64,000 bases of DNA from Spirosoma lacussanchae (GCF_005870035.1 NZ_SWJG01000001.1:310001-374000); one strand, 5' to 3'; counted from the stretch's first letter, positions 27,159-36,103 are shown. A program made the numbers and translations. The notes: generated by a model from the letters alone, not told the origin.

Positions 27159-28883
27159 ATGGAGGCAGGACACGAAACGACCAACGAATCGGCGGGGCAG
27201 AAAGGCCCCCGTTCGCCGATTCATAATGACAAAGCAACTGTTCGGTTGCCCATGTTGCTGGGCATTACGCTGGCAGGTGGTATGCTGATTGGAGCCACGT
27301 TTTTCGGCGGCACCAAGAGCCTGAATACCATTGGGCGGGGGTATACCAAATACCGCGAAATCTTGCAGCTGATCGAGAACAACTACGTCGATTCGGTCAA
27401 TACCGACGAACTGGTCGATTTTTCGATAGAAAAGATGCTGCAGAAGCTCGACCCACATACGGCTTATATGAACCCGCAGGACGCTATTGCGGCCCGGTCG
27501 CAGCTGGAAGGCGGGTTCGACGGCATCGGGATCGAATTCAATATCTACAAGGATACGGTATACGTGGTGACGCCCCTGGCGGGTGGCCCTTCGGAAACGG
27601 CTGGTATTCTGAGCGGGGATAAGATCATTAAAGTCGACGATCAGGCCCTGGCGGGTGGTAAAATCGAGAACAGTGCCGTCTTCAAGGCCCTGCGTGGCAA
27701 ACGCGGCACCGACGTTCGGCTCACCATCCTGCGCAAGGGCGATGAAAAACCCAAGGTGTTTACCATTACCCGCGACCGCATCCCGACCTACTCGGTCGAT
27801 GCTGCGTACATGGTTGACGGTAAAACCGGTTACATCAAGGTAAATCGTTTTTCCGAAACGACCTACGATGAGTTCAAGTCGGCGCTGGCGGCTCTCCGGG
27901 CCGAAGGCATGAGCCAGTTATTGCTCGACCTGCGCAACAATCCGGGGGGGTATATGGACCGGGCTACCAGCATTGCCGATGAGTTTATTGCCGGTAACAA
28001 ATTGCTGGTTTACACCGATGGTAAAGACAACCGCTACGACCGGCAGACCTACGCCCGGATTGCGGGTCAGTTTGAGGACGGGCCTTTGATCGTACTGGTC
28101 GATGAGGGCAGTGCGTCGGCGTCGGAGATTGTGGCGGGCGCGTTGCAGGATCACGACCGGGCACTGATCGTTGGTCGGCGGTCATTTGGTAAAGGACTGG
28201 TGCAGATGCCAGTGCAGCTGTCTGACGGATCGGAGTTGCGACTCACGATCTCGCGGTATTATACCCCCAGCGGCCGGAGCATTCAGAAGCCTTACGTGCC
28301 GGGTCAGGAAGGGGATTATGAAAAAGAGCTGGAACTCCGCTCGAAACGGGGCGAGTACTACATTGCCGACTCGATCAAGAACGACCCGAAGCTGAAGTTT
28401 AAAACCGACGGCGGGCGGGTGGTATACGGCGGTGGCGGTATTACGCCGGATTACTTTATTCCGCGCGATTCGAGCTGGCAGACGCCCTATCTGGTGCAGC
28501 TGTATGGCAAAAACATCATCCGTGAGTTTGCCGTCGAGTACGCCAACGCGAACCGGAAGAAACTGGAGAAACTGCCATTTGCTGACTTCGACAAAACAGT
28601 TTCTATCAACGACGAGGAGATGGGCCGGTTCGTGAAAGATGCTACGTCGGCAGGGATCAAGTTCAACGAGAAAGAATATAACCGCTCCAAGCCCTATATC
28701 CGGACGCAGATAAAAGCCTTAGTGGCGCGGTATGTCTACCAGAAGAACAACAAAGGCGGCCAGAACAACGAGTTCTTTAAAGTCATTGGCGAGGCCGACG
28801 ATACGTACCAGAAGGCGCTGAAGTTATTTGACCGGGCCGATAAGCTCGCCCACGGTACCTTTACGTACAATCAGCCCAAATAG
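27159..28883 (+). CDS. C-terminal processing peptidase, S41 family (PDZ-containing)
   Basis: The protein has 574 aa from the ATG at 27159. The longer frame from a TTG at 27045 is rejected because it adds a non-conserved leader. A membrane anchor (LPMLLGITLAGGMLIGATFF) at about 30-50 precedes the IGRGYTKYREILQLIENNYVD start of the protease region. A PDZ domain follows at about 120-205 (GGFDGIGIEFN, AGILSGDKIIKVDD). The catalytic part contains LLLDLRNNPGG, DEGSASASEIVAGALQD (Ser320) and RSFGKGLVQ (Lys345), the Ser/Lys dyad of CtpA/Prc proteases. It should act in the periplasm on proteins with free or damaged C-termini. The gene appears monocistronic and ends before a hairpin terminator at 28899-28948. 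Confidence 0.95.
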   Translation: MEAGHETTNESAGQKGPRSPIHNDKATVRLPMLLGITLAGGMLIGATFFGGTKSLNTIGRGYTKYREILQLIENNYVDSVNTDELVDFSIEKMLQKLDPHTAYMNPQDAIAARSQLEGGFDGIGIEFNIYKDTVYVVTPLAGGPSETAGILSGDKIIKVDDQALAGGKIENSAVFKALRGKRGTDVRLTILRKGDEKPKVFTITRDRIPTYSVDAAYMVDGKTGYIKVNRFSETTYDEFKSALAALRAEGMSQLLLDLRNNPGGYMDRATSIADEFIAGNKLLVYTDGKDNRYDRQTYARIAGQFEDGPLIVLVDEGSASASEIVAGALQDHDRALIVGRRSFGKGLVQMPVQLSDGSELRLTISRYYTPSGRSIQKPYVPGQEGDYEKELELRSKRGEYYIADSIKNDPKLKFKTDGGRVVYGGGGITPDYFIPRDSSWQTPYLVQLYGKNIIREFAVEYANANRKKLEKLPFADFDKTVSINDEEMGRFVKDATSAGIKFNEKEYNRSKPYIRTQIKALVARYVYQKNNKGGQNNEFFKVIGEADDTYQKALKLFDRADKLAHGTFTYNQPK

Positions 28884-28898
28884 GGCGATTATAAACGG

Positions 28899-28948
28899 GA
28901 AATGGGGTCGGTAGAGCAGGCAACAGCCCGTTCTGCCGACCCCATTTC
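28899..28948. terminator. Bidirectional terminator hairpin
   Basis: The arms GAAATGGGGTCGG (from 28899) and CCGACCCCATTTC (to about 28948) form a long stem, extended past one G-T wobble position. The hairpin lies between the convergent protease gene and the gene at 28953, and its T-rich ends serve both directions. Confidence 0.75.
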
Positions 28949-28952
28949 TGCG

Positions 28953-29402
28953 TTATTCGGCTTTTACTTTTTTCTTGAACTGATAGGCCAGCCCCAGCAT
29001 GGATTGCAGGTTACCGGTTTTGAAGTCCTGGCGGGCGTAGGGAGCCAGCTCGAAAGCAGCCCGCAGATTCGGTACAAACGGTACCCGTACCCGGACGCCT
29101 ACGTGCAGCGAGTACCCTTCCAGCGCCTGACGGTCGTCGAGTCCGTTGAGGAAGTTGAACCGGACGCCCAGACCGGTATATACGTTTACCTGGGGCTGGC
29201 GACTCACGTTGACCATCGGGCAGAACGTAGTGCTAAGCGACCCAAATACGGTGTTGGTCTGTACGCGCGCATCGAGCCAGAGGGCCCGATCGGCATTGGT
29301 ACTAACGCTAACGACGTTATTGAACGGATAATAGGCTACGGAAGCCTGACCAAAAGCCGAAGCGGCAACGCTGAGGAGCAGCGCAGTAAATGCGTGTTTC
29401 AT
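28953..29402 (-). CDS. Small outer-membrane beta-barrel-like protein, function unknown
   Basis: This 149-aa protein starts with a clear signal peptide (MKHAFTALLLSVAASAFGQ). The mature part alternates hydrophobic and polar residues in short strands (ALWLDARVQTNTVFGSL, VNVYTGLGVRFNFL, YSLHVGVRVRVPFV, LGLAYQFKKK) and has no helical segment, which suits a small outer-membrane barrel. I do not recognise a specific family. The 3' end sits at the shared terminator; the 5' end faces the terminator of the subtilase gene. Confidence 0.6.
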   Translation of the reverse strand: MKHAFTALLLSVAASAFGQASVAYYPFNNVVSVSTNADRALWLDARVQTNTVFGSLSTTFCPMVNVSRQPQVNVYTGLGVRFNFLNGLDDRQALEGYSLHVGVRVRVPFVPNLRAAFELAPYARQDFKTGNLQSMLGLAYQFKKKVKAE

Positions 29403-29483
29403 AGCCGCAAAACAACACTTTTCCCGGCAGAAACAAGCGGCTGAACAACGAAAACAACTGTCTGGTCCGGCCGGAGCGCCCGT

Positions 29484-29519
29484 AAAAAAAACACGACCCA
29501 GCTATAAGCCGGGCCGTGT
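29484..29519 (-). terminator. Intrinsic terminator of the subtilase gene
   Basis: On the minus strand, a hairpin with arms ACACGGCCC and GGGTCGTGT (29519-29491) is followed immediately by a run of T residues (29491-29484). It lies 33 bp after the stop codon of the gene at 29552. Confidence 0.85.
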
Positions 29520-29551
29520 CTGACTAGATTTCTATCTACCAAAATCCTTTG

Positions 29552-30775
29552 TTACCGATAAGCGCGCTTGTCGGGGGTGCCGTCGGGGTCGCCTGTTACG
29601 GTGCCGTTGTAGCGAAGCGTGCCGCCGTTGGCCAGCAGAATACCGGCCACGTGGGGGGTGGCCATCGAGGTACCGCTCAGCGTGGCGTAACCACCATTCT
29701 TATACGTCGATTTGATACTCACGCCCGGCGCCGAAATATCGATCGGTGGGTTGCCGTAGTTCGAGAAGCTGGCAAACCGGTTGTTGGCGTCGAAAGCCGA
29801 TACTGTAATAATGTTGGTACCGTTTACCCGACCCGGCGATGAGTTGTTGGCGTTCTGGGCTTCGTTGCCTGCAGCCAGCGCGAACTTGATGCCTTTGGCG
29901 GCTGCGCTTTTTACCGCGTTGTCGAGGGCAGTCGACAGCCCGCCACCCAGGCTCATGTTGGCTACGTCGCCGGCCCGGCCGTTGCTAGCCACAAAATCGA
30001 CGCCCGCAATAACGCCCGAGTTGGAGCCGCTGCCGTTGCCGGCCAGCACTTTTATGGGAATAACCGTAGCCCCTGCCGCTACGCCAACCACACCCAGACC
30101 ATTGTTTTTGGCCGCAATGGTACCGGCAACGTGCGAACCGTGGCCGTTATCGTCGTCGGGGCTGGCGCTGGTGTTGATGAAGTTACGACCGCGGGTCTGG
30201 CTCACATTCAGATCGGGGTGGTCCATATCGATACCGGTGTCGATTACCCAGGCTACGGCCGTACCCGTATAGTTCACAAATCCGCCCACGCGGGTGATAC
30301 CCCAGGGGGTTTCCTGCGCCTGCGCTGAAACGCTTCCGCCCGGCAGCTTCAGCTGAAATACCTGGTCGGGCTCTACCGAAGCCACTACCGGCAATTTCTC
30401 GACCCAGGCCGCTTCCTGCTGCGACAGGGTAACGGTGAATCCTTTCAGACTGGACACATAGACCTGCTCGGCCCGCTGGCCCATCGATGAGCCGATCACC
30501 TGCTCGATCAGGCCCCGCATCCGGTTCAGTCGACCGTCGTAGGCCCCGCCTTCGGGGGGTAACAGATTCGCGATATCCGCGTCTTCTTTCAGCGTGATGA
30601 TGTATTTCTGTCGGTCACCGGCAGCCCGTGCCGATTTGCCGGGCTGTTCGTAGCGAACCAGGTTGTCAGGTACCTGTTGGTCAGATAAAGCAGCATCGGG
30701 TTCGGTAAGCTGGCAACTGGCCAGTAAAAAGGATAAGCATGCGCCCAGCAGGGCACGTTTAGATACGTGTACCAT
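29552..30775 (-). CDS. Subtilisin-family serine protease, lipoprotein (S8, with I9 propeptide)
   Basis: The 407-aa protein has a lipoprotein signal peptide with a LLASC lipobox (Cys21). A propeptide-inhibitor-like region follows at about 55-140 (KYIITLKEDADI, KGFTVTLSQQEA). The catalytic domain shows the subtilisin triad in order: VIDTGIDMDHPDL (Asp179), GHGSHVAGTIA (His212) and GTSMATPHVAG (Ser370), with AAGNEA (Asn304) as the oxyanion residue. It is expected to be anchored to an outer or inner membrane and cleave proteins outside the cytoplasm. It has no partner genes. The AT-rich upstream region (30776-31090) holds its promoter; a good terminator follows at 29484-29519. Confidence 0.95.
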   Translation of the reverse strand: MVHVSKRALLGACLSFLLASCQLTEPDAALSDQQVPDNLVRYEQPGKSARAAGDRQKYIITLKEDADIANLLPPEGGAYDGRLNRMRGLIEQVIGSSMGQRAEQVYVSSLKGFTVTLSQQEAAWVEKLPVVASVEPDQVFQLKLPGGSVSAQAQETPWGITRVGGFVNYTGTAVAWVIDTGIDMDHPDLNVSQTRGRNFINTSASPDDDNGHGSHVAGTIAAKNNGLGVVGVAAGATVIPIKVLAGNGSGSNSGVIAGVDFVASNGRAGDVANMSLGGGLSTALDNAVKSAAAKGIKFALAAGNEAQNANNSSPGRVNGTNIITVSAFDANNRFASFSNYGNPPIDISAPGVSIKSTYKNGGYATLSGTSMATPHVAGILLANGGTLRYNGTVTGDPDGTPDKRAYR

Positions 30776-31090
30776 GTGTAAGTTAAGATGAAGGTTATTG
30801 AATTTGGGTTGAGGCCTCGTCAGAAATATAGAAACTTTTTATTTACGAAATCAATATATGATAAATTAAAAATTAACATTTTTTGCATAATTCAGCATAT
30901 TATTGATGTTATTTAGGCTAATAGCTTGTTATTCATTGGCATACCGTTTAATAAAGAAACGGCACCAGGAAGCGGGATGCGATGCCTGGTCGGGCAGGAA
31001 ATAAGTTTGGGTAGGCCCTTAACGCCAACAAGCCGAACAACCGCTCCTGGCGATTATTCGGCTTGCTGACCAATGGGTTACTATAGGGTG
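30776..31090. other. AT-rich intergenic region
   Basis: The 315 bp between two minus-strand genes include a strongly AT-rich block (about 30820-30960), probably the subtilase promoter region. No reading frame or RNA gene is evident. The end nearest 31090 carries a 9-bp hairpin listed separately. Confidence 0.5.
31029..31065 (-). terminator. Possible terminator of ffh
   Basis: A perfect 9-bp inverted repeat CAAGCCGAA/TTCGGCTTG (31029-31037 and 31057-31065) lies 25 bp after the ffh stop. The T tract after it is poor, so termination strength is uncertain. Confidence 0.45.
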
Positions 31091-32410
31091 CTAGCGCATC
31101 AGTTTATTGAGTTTTCCTGACGACTGCATGGTATTCATCTTTTTCATCATCTTCCGCATCTCCTCAAACTGTTTCATCAGGTTATTGACCTGCGTGATGT
31201 CGGTACCCGATCCTTTGGCAATGCGTTTCCGGCGGCTGCCGTCAATCATATCGGGGCGTTGACGCTCCAGGGGGGTCATGGAACTGATAATGGCTTCGAT
31301 GGGCTTGAACGAGTCGTTATCAATATCGAGGTCTTTGATCATCTTGCCCATACCGGGAATCATGCCGAGCAGATCTTTCACGTTACCCATCTTCTTGATT
31401 TGCTGAAGCTGGCTCAGGAAATCGTCGAAGTCGAACTGGTTCTTCCGCATCTTAGCGTTGATGCGTTTGGCTTCGTCTTCGTCAAACGCCTGCTGCGCCC
31501 GTTCAACCAGCGAAATTACATCGCCCATACCCAGAATCCGGCTTGCCATCCGATCGGGGTAGAACACGTCGAGCGCTTCCATTTTCTCGCCCGTGCTGAT
31601 GAACTTAATGGGTTTGTTGACAACGGTCTTGATCGACAGGGCCGCTCCACCGCGGGCGTCACCATCGAGCTTGGTCAGTACGACCCCGTCGAAGTTGAGC
31701 CGTTCGTTGAACGTGCGGGCGGTATTGACGGCATCCTGACCCGTCATGGAGTCGACGACGAACAGGGTTTCGGAGGGGGATATGGCCCGTTTTACGGCTT
31801 CGATTTCCTGCATCATCGCTTCATCGACGGCCAGACGACCGGCTGTATCAACGATGACTACTTTCTTGCCGGTCCGGCGTGCCTGGCTGATGGCGTTCTG
31901 AGCAATCTGAACGGCATTTTTATTATCGGGTTCGCTGTAAACCTCCACGCCGACCTGCTCGCCCAGTACCTTAAGCTGGTCGATAGCGGCAGGCCGGTAG
32001 ATATCAGCGGCCACCAGCAGAACGTTACGGCCCTGTTTTTTGAGGTACGCAGCCAGCTTGCCCGAGAACGTTGTCTTTCCCGAACCCTGCAGACCCGCAA
32101 TCAGAACAACCGCCGGATCGCCCTTAACGTTGATGTTCTGGGCTTCGCCCCCCATCAGTTCGGTCAGTTCTTCCTGCACGATCTTGACAAACAGCTGACC
32201 CGGCTCTACCGAGATCAGCACCTTGCGGTCGAGGGCTTTGTCGCGGATGCGGTCGGTAATGTCCTTCGCTACTTTATAGTTTACGTCGGCATCTGTCAGT
32301 GCCCGGCGCACTTCCTTAATGGTAGCGGCAACGTTAATTTCGGTAATGCGGCCCTGCCCTTTGAGGGTCTTAATAGCCTTATTGAGCTTATCCTGAAGAT
32401 TCTCGAACAT
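31091..32410 (-). CDS. ffh: Signal recognition particle protein Ffh
   Basis: This 439-aa protein is complete and of normal length. The N domain (1-90) begins MFENLQDKLNKAIK. The G domain carries GLQGSGKTT (106-114), DTAGR and TKLDGDARGG. The Met-rich M domain contains FDDFLSQLQQIKKMGNVKDLLGMIPGM and the 4.5S RNA-binding stretch SRRKRIAKGSGT. Ffh is the GTPase of the signal recognition particle, which with FtsY targets nascent membrane proteins to SecYEG. A perfect promoter -7 element (TATCTTTG on the minus strand, 32439-32432) lies 22 bp upstream of the start, so it is expected to be transcribed alone. Confidence 0.99.
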   Translation of the reverse strand: MFENLQDKLNKAIKTLKGQGRITEINVAATIKEVRRALTDADVNYKVAKDITDRIRDKALDRKVLISVEPGQLFVKIVQEELTELMGGEAQNINVKGDPAVVLIAGLQGSGKTTFSGKLAAYLKKQGRNVLLVAADIYRPAAIDQLKVLGEQVGVEVYSEPDNKNAVQIAQNAISQARRTGKKVVIVDTAGRLAVDEAMMQEIEAVKRAISPSETLFVVDSMTGQDAVNTARTFNERLNFDGVVLTKLDGDARGGAALSIKTVVNKPIKFISTGEKMEALDVFYPDRMASRILGMGDVISLVERAQQAFDEDEAKRINAKMRKNQFDFDDFLSQLQQIKKMGNVKDLLGMIPGMGKMIKDLDIDNDSFKPIEAIISSMTPLERQRPDMIDGSRRKRIAKGSGTDITQVNNLMKQFEEMRKMMKKMNTMQSSGKLNKLMR

Positions 32411-32431
32411 AGTCCTTTAAAAACAGTGACA

Positions 32432-32439
32432 CAAAGATA
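32432..32439 (-). promoter_or_regulatory. TAnnTTTG promoter element for ffh
   Basis: TATCTTTG on the minus strand matches the Bacteroidota sigma-A -7 consensus. It is 22 bp before the ffh start. No clear -33 TTG is seen at the usual spacing. Confidence 0.6.
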
Positions 32440-32553
32440 ACAGTTTCCGGCGGGGTGCTATAGTGCGGTCGGCTGATCCGTACCGATTTGTGGCCACTGT
32501 ATCCCGGGTAACTATTTATTCCTATTCACTGCATAAATAATACTAAACGTCGT

Positions 32554-32561
32554 TATGTTTG
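32554..32561 (+). promoter_or_regulatory. TAnnTTTG promoter element
   Basis: TATGTTTG on the plus strand matches the Bacteroidota -7 consensus 50 bp before the start of the gene at 32611. No good -33 element was found. Confidence 0.5.
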
Positions 32562-32610
32562 TAATTGTGGTTCATACGAACATGAATCAATCCCGCGATA
32601 GCCAGCATTA

Positions 32611-32958
32611 ATGAGTGCATTTACCTTCATGAGAGAAATCGGACTAAACAAGGTAGCGGGTCTATGGCTCGTTAGCCTTTTAATCGCCTGCCCATCAATG
32701 ACTGTAACCGCGGGCGCGACAACTGTACAGCCGCCAGTTGCGACTACGGCCGACGTGAGCGCACCCGCCAAAAGCCTGAGTCGTCAGCCAAAAGCACCCG
32801 TTCTGGCTCGCAACTCAGCCGCAACGACTAAAACCGAGGCCACGGTCGACAGCAAAAAAGCGCGGCAGGACGAAGGTAAAAGCACCATCAGCCGTTGCTG
32901 GAAACGCTTAATGGACAACGTCCGGGAGGTAACCAAAGCGCATCGCAACAAGCAATAG
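32611..32958 (+). CDS. Small secreted or membrane-anchored protein, function unknown
   Basis: This 115-aa protein has one hydrophobic segment (GLWLVSLLIACPSMTVTAGA), which may be a signal peptide or anchor. The remainder is low-complexity, rich in Ala, Thr, Lys and Arg, ending RCWKRLMDNVREVTKAHRNKQ. A second ATG at 32629 is also possible. I recognise no domain. The presence of a promoter element upstream and a strong terminator 32 bp downstream supports it as a real, monocistronic gene. Confidence 0.5.
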   Translation: MSAFTFMREIGLNKVAGLWLVSLLIACPSMTVTAGATTVQPPVATTADVSAPAKSLSRQPKAPVLARNSAATTKTEATVDSKKARQDEGKSTISRCWKRLMDNVREVTKAHRNKQ

Positions 32959-32985
32959 ATAACCCGGAGCCTATTTATCGTTATC

Positions 32986-33018
32986 CACAGAAAAGCCCCT
33001 GACCGGGGCTTTTTTGTG
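32986..33018. terminator. Intrinsic terminator
   Basis: The stem AAAAGCCCC/GGGGCTTTT (32991-32999 and 33005-33013) has a 5-nt loop and a T tract at its plus-strand end. Outer CCACA/TGTGG bases extend it. It serves the convergent genes at 32611 and 33033. Confidence 0.85.
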
Positions 33019-33032
33019 GAAGGCTGGCGGGC

Positions 33033-34721
33033 TTACTTGCCCGTCGGCTCTTTATTATCTTTTATTTTTTCGAGGTCGGCCCGCTGGTCGTCACGCAGGG
33101 TTGGGTATTTGATGCCCAGCTGTTCGAGATAGGTTTTGTAACGGGTTGGGTCGTAGTAGTATGGTTTCAGTTTCGGCTTAAAATCGGCCATGATTTTCTG
33201 GTTGAGGTAGACGGCCGGAAACTCCTTCGGCGAAATCAGGGGCGTGTACTTCTGCTCTTTGGTTTGTTCGTTAGTATAATACGCCCAGGCTTCTTTGATG
33301 ATTTCGGGTTTTAGCAGCAGATCGAGCAGGGTCATGGCTTCGGCTTTGGCACCGGCCACAATGCCTTTGTGCGCGATAGGCGTGGCCATGGAGATGGCAT
33401 TGCTCCAGTGGTGGCCGGGCAGGTCGGGAATGTTGCTGGGGTAGCGCAGAACGATGGTAGGCAGTGACCACGAGATATCCGCAATATCGTCGGAGCCGCC
33501 GGTGAGGGGCACGAACGTTTGGCCGCCCATGATCATGGTGGGCGCCGTACCGGCGGGCAGTCCGATGCTGTCGAGTTTCATGGCCAGGCCGCCGGTTTTG
33601 CGGGCCTGGAGTTCTTTCTGGGTGGCCCGGGCCAGCAGCTGATCTTCGGGCGACCAGGTGGGCAGCCCTACTTTCCGGATGTTATTGTACATGGCTTCGG
33701 CAATGGGCTTGTTGAAATGGCCGGGCCAGGCCGATCCCAGTATTTCGTAGGTAAACTTGGTATCGGTCATCAGGGCGGCTCCTTCGGCAGTTTTAATGCC
33801 GGCTTCGAACAGCTTTTTGATCTTGGGGTAGCTCCGTTCGCGGAAGTAGTACCAGACAGCCGCTTTGGAGGGGACAACGTTCGGCTGGTCGCCCCCGTCG
33901 GAGATGACGTAATGCGACCGCTGAGTTAGTTCGAGGTGTTCGCGCCGGTAGTTCCAGCCGATGTTCATCAGCTCTACGGCGTCAAGCGCACTTTTCCCCC
34001 GCCAGGGCGCTCCGGCTGCGTGGGCCGCCGACCCTTCAAAATTGAATTTCACCGACACTAGTCCGTTGTTCCCGGCATCGCCGTAGGAGGTGGTCAGGTT
34101 GTCGCCTACGTGGGTGAAGATACAGGCGTCTACATTCTTAAAATAGCCGTCGCGGATGTAAAACGCTTTAGCCCCTACAAGTTCTTCGGCGACGCCGGGC
34201 CAGAGCATGAGCGTGCCGGGAATTTTGTCGCGTTCCATCAGCTGTTTCACGGCCAGAGCGGCTACGATGTTCAGGGCCTGTCCGGAGTTATGGCCTTCAC
34301 CGTGGCCGGGAGCCCCATCGACGATCGGGTCTTTGTAGGCCACGCCGGGTTTCTGGCTGGCTTTGGGAATACAGTCGACGTCGGAGCCGATCGCGATGAC
34401 GGGTTTACCACTGCCCCAGGTGGCGATCCAGGCCGTTGGCATACCCGAAATGTTTTTCTGGATGGTGAAGCCTTCCTTCTCGAGCAAGGTTGTCAGATAG
34501 GTGAAGGTTTCCTGTTCCTGGAAGCCCAGTTCCGAGAAGCTGAACAGCATGTCGTTGATCTGCTGAGCCTGGTCTTTTCGGGCGTCGACGGCGGCTACGG
34601 CTTCGGCTTTGATTTTGGCGAGTGGGTCGCGGTCGATCCCGGCAGGTTGCTTGACTTTCCGCTGTCCGGTTGCCAGTAATGGCAATAGTACACTGAGGAT
34701 GAGGTAGATGGTTCGTTTCAT
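33033..34721 (-). CDS. M20-family metallopeptidase/amidohydrolase (AbgB-like), secreted
   Basis: The protein has 562 aa from the ATG at 34721, where a signal peptide (MKRTIYLILSVLLPLLATGQ) begins; the longer frame from 34742 would spoil it. Metal-site blocks of the M20 amidohydrolase family are visible: AIGSDVDCIP (113-116 for SDVD), GHGEGHNSG (139-147) and GVAEELVGA (Glu179/Glu180), followed by a dimerisation domain (VKFNFEGSAAHAAGAPWRG). The best family match is the p-aminobenzoyl-glutamate hydrolase B/amidohydrolase group. It should hydrolyse amide bonds of small N-acyl amino acids or peptides in the periplasm. It has no operon partners. Confidence 0.88.
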   Translation of the reverse strand: MKRTIYLILSVLLPLLATGQRKVKQPAGIDRDPLAKIKAEAVAAVDARKDQAQQINDMLFSFSELGFQEQETFTYLTTLLEKEGFTIQKNISGMPTAWIATWGSGKPVIAIGSDVDCIPKASQKPGVAYKDPIVDGAPGHGEGHNSGQALNIVAALAVKQLMERDKIPGTLMLWPGVAEELVGAKAFYIRDGYFKNVDACIFTHVGDNLTTSYGDAGNNGLVSVKFNFEGSAAHAAGAPWRGKSALDAVELMNIGWNYRREHLELTQRSHYVISDGGDQPNVVPSKAAVWYYFRERSYPKIKKLFEAGIKTAEGAALMTDTKFTYEILGSAWPGHFNKPIAEAMYNNIRKVGLPTWSPEDQLLARATQKELQARKTGGLAMKLDSIGLPAGTAPTMIMGGQTFVPLTGGSDDIADISWSLPTIVLRYPSNIPDLPGHHWSNAISMATPIAHKGIVAGAKAEAMTLLDLLLKPEIIKEAWAYYTNEQTKEQKYTPLISPKEFPAVYLNQKIMADFKPKLKPYYYDPTRYKTYLEQLGIKYPTLRDDQRADLEKIKDNKEPTGK

Positions 34722-35237
34722 GGATAAGGTTGTTTCCGACAATATACAAGTTACGGCGGCTCGGTGGGCGGTCTGTTGTCATTATTCTTGGCGGGTTTAT
34801 AGATTGACAGGTCTGAGTACCAGGTCTATTGAGGTTGGGTTGAATATGGGATTGGGATACGATACCCCGGCATAAATGCCGGGGCTATTCATTGGTCGGC
34901 GAGTAGGGGGATGGTGTAAACCGTCAATTAGGAGGAGTGAGTATTGTGCCGGATCGTTCTGTGGGCGATTTATGAATCGCGTCGGCATTCATGCCGACGA
35001 AACGATATGGCGTATAGGATACCCCGGCATAAAAGCCGGGGCTATTCATCGGCCGACGAGGTAGGGGGATGGCGATGGTGTAGCCAACGAGAATGGGTAA
35101 TACTCGTGCCGGATCGCTCTACCGGCGATTCATGAATCGCGTCGGCATTGATGCCGACGAAACGGTATACCAGCGAAGGTTTGTATTCATATATTTACAG
35201 AGTATGTATTAATGCCTGAAAGTAACCTGCCGTGATT
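34722..35237. repeat. Left half of the REP-like repeat array
   Basis: No gene is present here. Two units, each of about 150 bp, are arranged head to tail. Each unit has palindrome A (CCCCGGC-ATAAAN-GCCGGGG type; 34865-34884, 35022-35041) followed by GGCTATTCAT and a GTAGGGGGATGG segment. Palindrome B (CGTCGGCATTCATGCCGACG and variants; 34980-34999, 35140-35159) follows, preceded by GCCGGATCG and GAATCG. The units lie directly upstream of the transposase gene. Confidence 0.8.
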
Positions 35238-35990
35238 ATGAGCTATGTTAGAATATGGGTACATGCTGTCTGGAGCACGAAGAACAGAGAGCCTTTCTTT
35301 CAAACACCTACGCTACGTCAGATCGTGTTCTCGCATATACGCGATCACGCTCATGAACACAACATTTACATCGATTTCATTAATGGTTATACGGATCATG
35401 TGCACGTGCTCATATCGCTCAGGTCAACTCAGTCTATTGCAGAAGTGGTACATATCCTAAAAGGGGAGTCCTCAAGGTGGCTGAAGGAAAAACGCTATGT
35501 CCCGGCCTACTTCGCCTGGCAGACAGAGTACTTTGCTGTTTCCGTGTGTGAATCAACGCTTAATAAAACTCGGGATTATATCCGCAACCAGGAAGCGCAT
35601 CATGAGGGACGATCTTATACGGAGGAGTATGACGGCTTATTGCGGCAATGGGGATTTACAGCCGACGATTAATGCCCAGTATAAATGCAAGGGCTATTCA
35701 TTGGTCGGTGGGGTTAGGGGATGGCGATGGTATAACCTGTACGAATGGGTAAACCCGGGCCGGATCGTTCTGTCGGCTATTCATGACTAGCGTCGGCATT
35801 CATGCCGATGAAACGGGGTATATGGCCCCGGTATGAATACCGGGGCTATTTATTGGTCGTAGGGGTAGGTTACGGCGCTAATTCAATCGATGATAACGGG
35901 TAATACTCGTGCCGGATCGCTCTACCGGCGATTTATGAATCGCGTCGGCATTCATGCCGACGATTGTCCCGGCATTGATGCCGACGGTAC
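34860..35990. mobile_element. REPtron-like element: REP-associated tyrosine transposase with flanking repeats
   Basis: A single Y1/HUH transposase gene (35238-35672) sits between two repeat units on its left and two on its right, all in the same orientation. The repeats share palindromic cores, a GTAG-like tetranucleotide and GCTATTCAT. This is the arrangement described for REP-associated tyrosine transposases (RAYTs). There is no tnpB and no terminal inverted repeats, as expected for a domesticated RAYT rather than an IS200/IS605 element. Confidence 0.7.
35238..35672 (+). CDS. REP-associated Y1 tyrosine transposase (IS200-like, HUH)
   Basis: The protein has 144 aa from the ATG at 35238 (a GTG two codons earlier is possible). 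The HUH motif DHVHVLI (the two His that bind the metal) is at about residues 54-60, and the catalytic Tyr lies in TRDYIRNQ near residue 114. The small size, single Tyr and extended YIRNQEAHH end match the IS200-like/Y1_Tnp superfamily. The enzyme cuts and joins single-stranded hairpin DNA. The four palindrome-bearing units around it are its probable substrates. No other transposase or resistance gene accompanies it. Confidence 0.9.
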   Translation: MSYVRIWVHAVWSTKNREPFFQTPTLRQIVFSHIRDHAHEHNIYIDFINGYTDHVHVLISLRSTQSIAEVVHILKGESSRWLKEKRYVPAYFAWQTEYFAVSVCESTLNKTRDYIRNQEAHHEGRSYTEEYDGLLRQWGFTADD

Positions 35991-36051
35991 CGATAAACCG
36001 TACGGAGGGTCCTCAGGCTCGTTTCTATTTTCCGCCTTGCCCCTTATTCAC
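35673..36051. repeat. Right half of the REP-like repeat array
   Basis: No gene is present. A degenerate A palindrome (CCCAGTATAAATGCAAGGG, near 35676) is followed by a B palindrome at 35791-35810. Then comes a good A palindrome (35826-35845) and a B palindrome (35943-35962), followed by a further GTCCCGGCATTGATGCCGAC fragment. The array ends about 50 bp before the icd promoter. Confidence 0.75.
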
Positions 36052-36059
36052 TACTTTTG
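36052..36059 (+). promoter_or_regulatory. TAnnTTTG promoter element for icd
   Basis: TACTTTTG matches the Bacteroidota -7 consensus and lies 44 bp before the icd ATG. The -33 position is TTC rather than TTG. Confidence 0.55.
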
Positions 36060-36103
36060 CTCCCAAATTTTGCTTCGTTCCCAATTAATTATAAACAACT
36101 CGC

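Noticed and set aside
31259..32440. 393-codon frame antisense to ffh
   Set aside because: It mirrors the ffh coding sequence and shows no domain or start context.
35238..35672. Full IS200/IS605 element
   Set aside because: No tnpB and no element ends other than the REP-like palindromes; the context fits a RAYT better.
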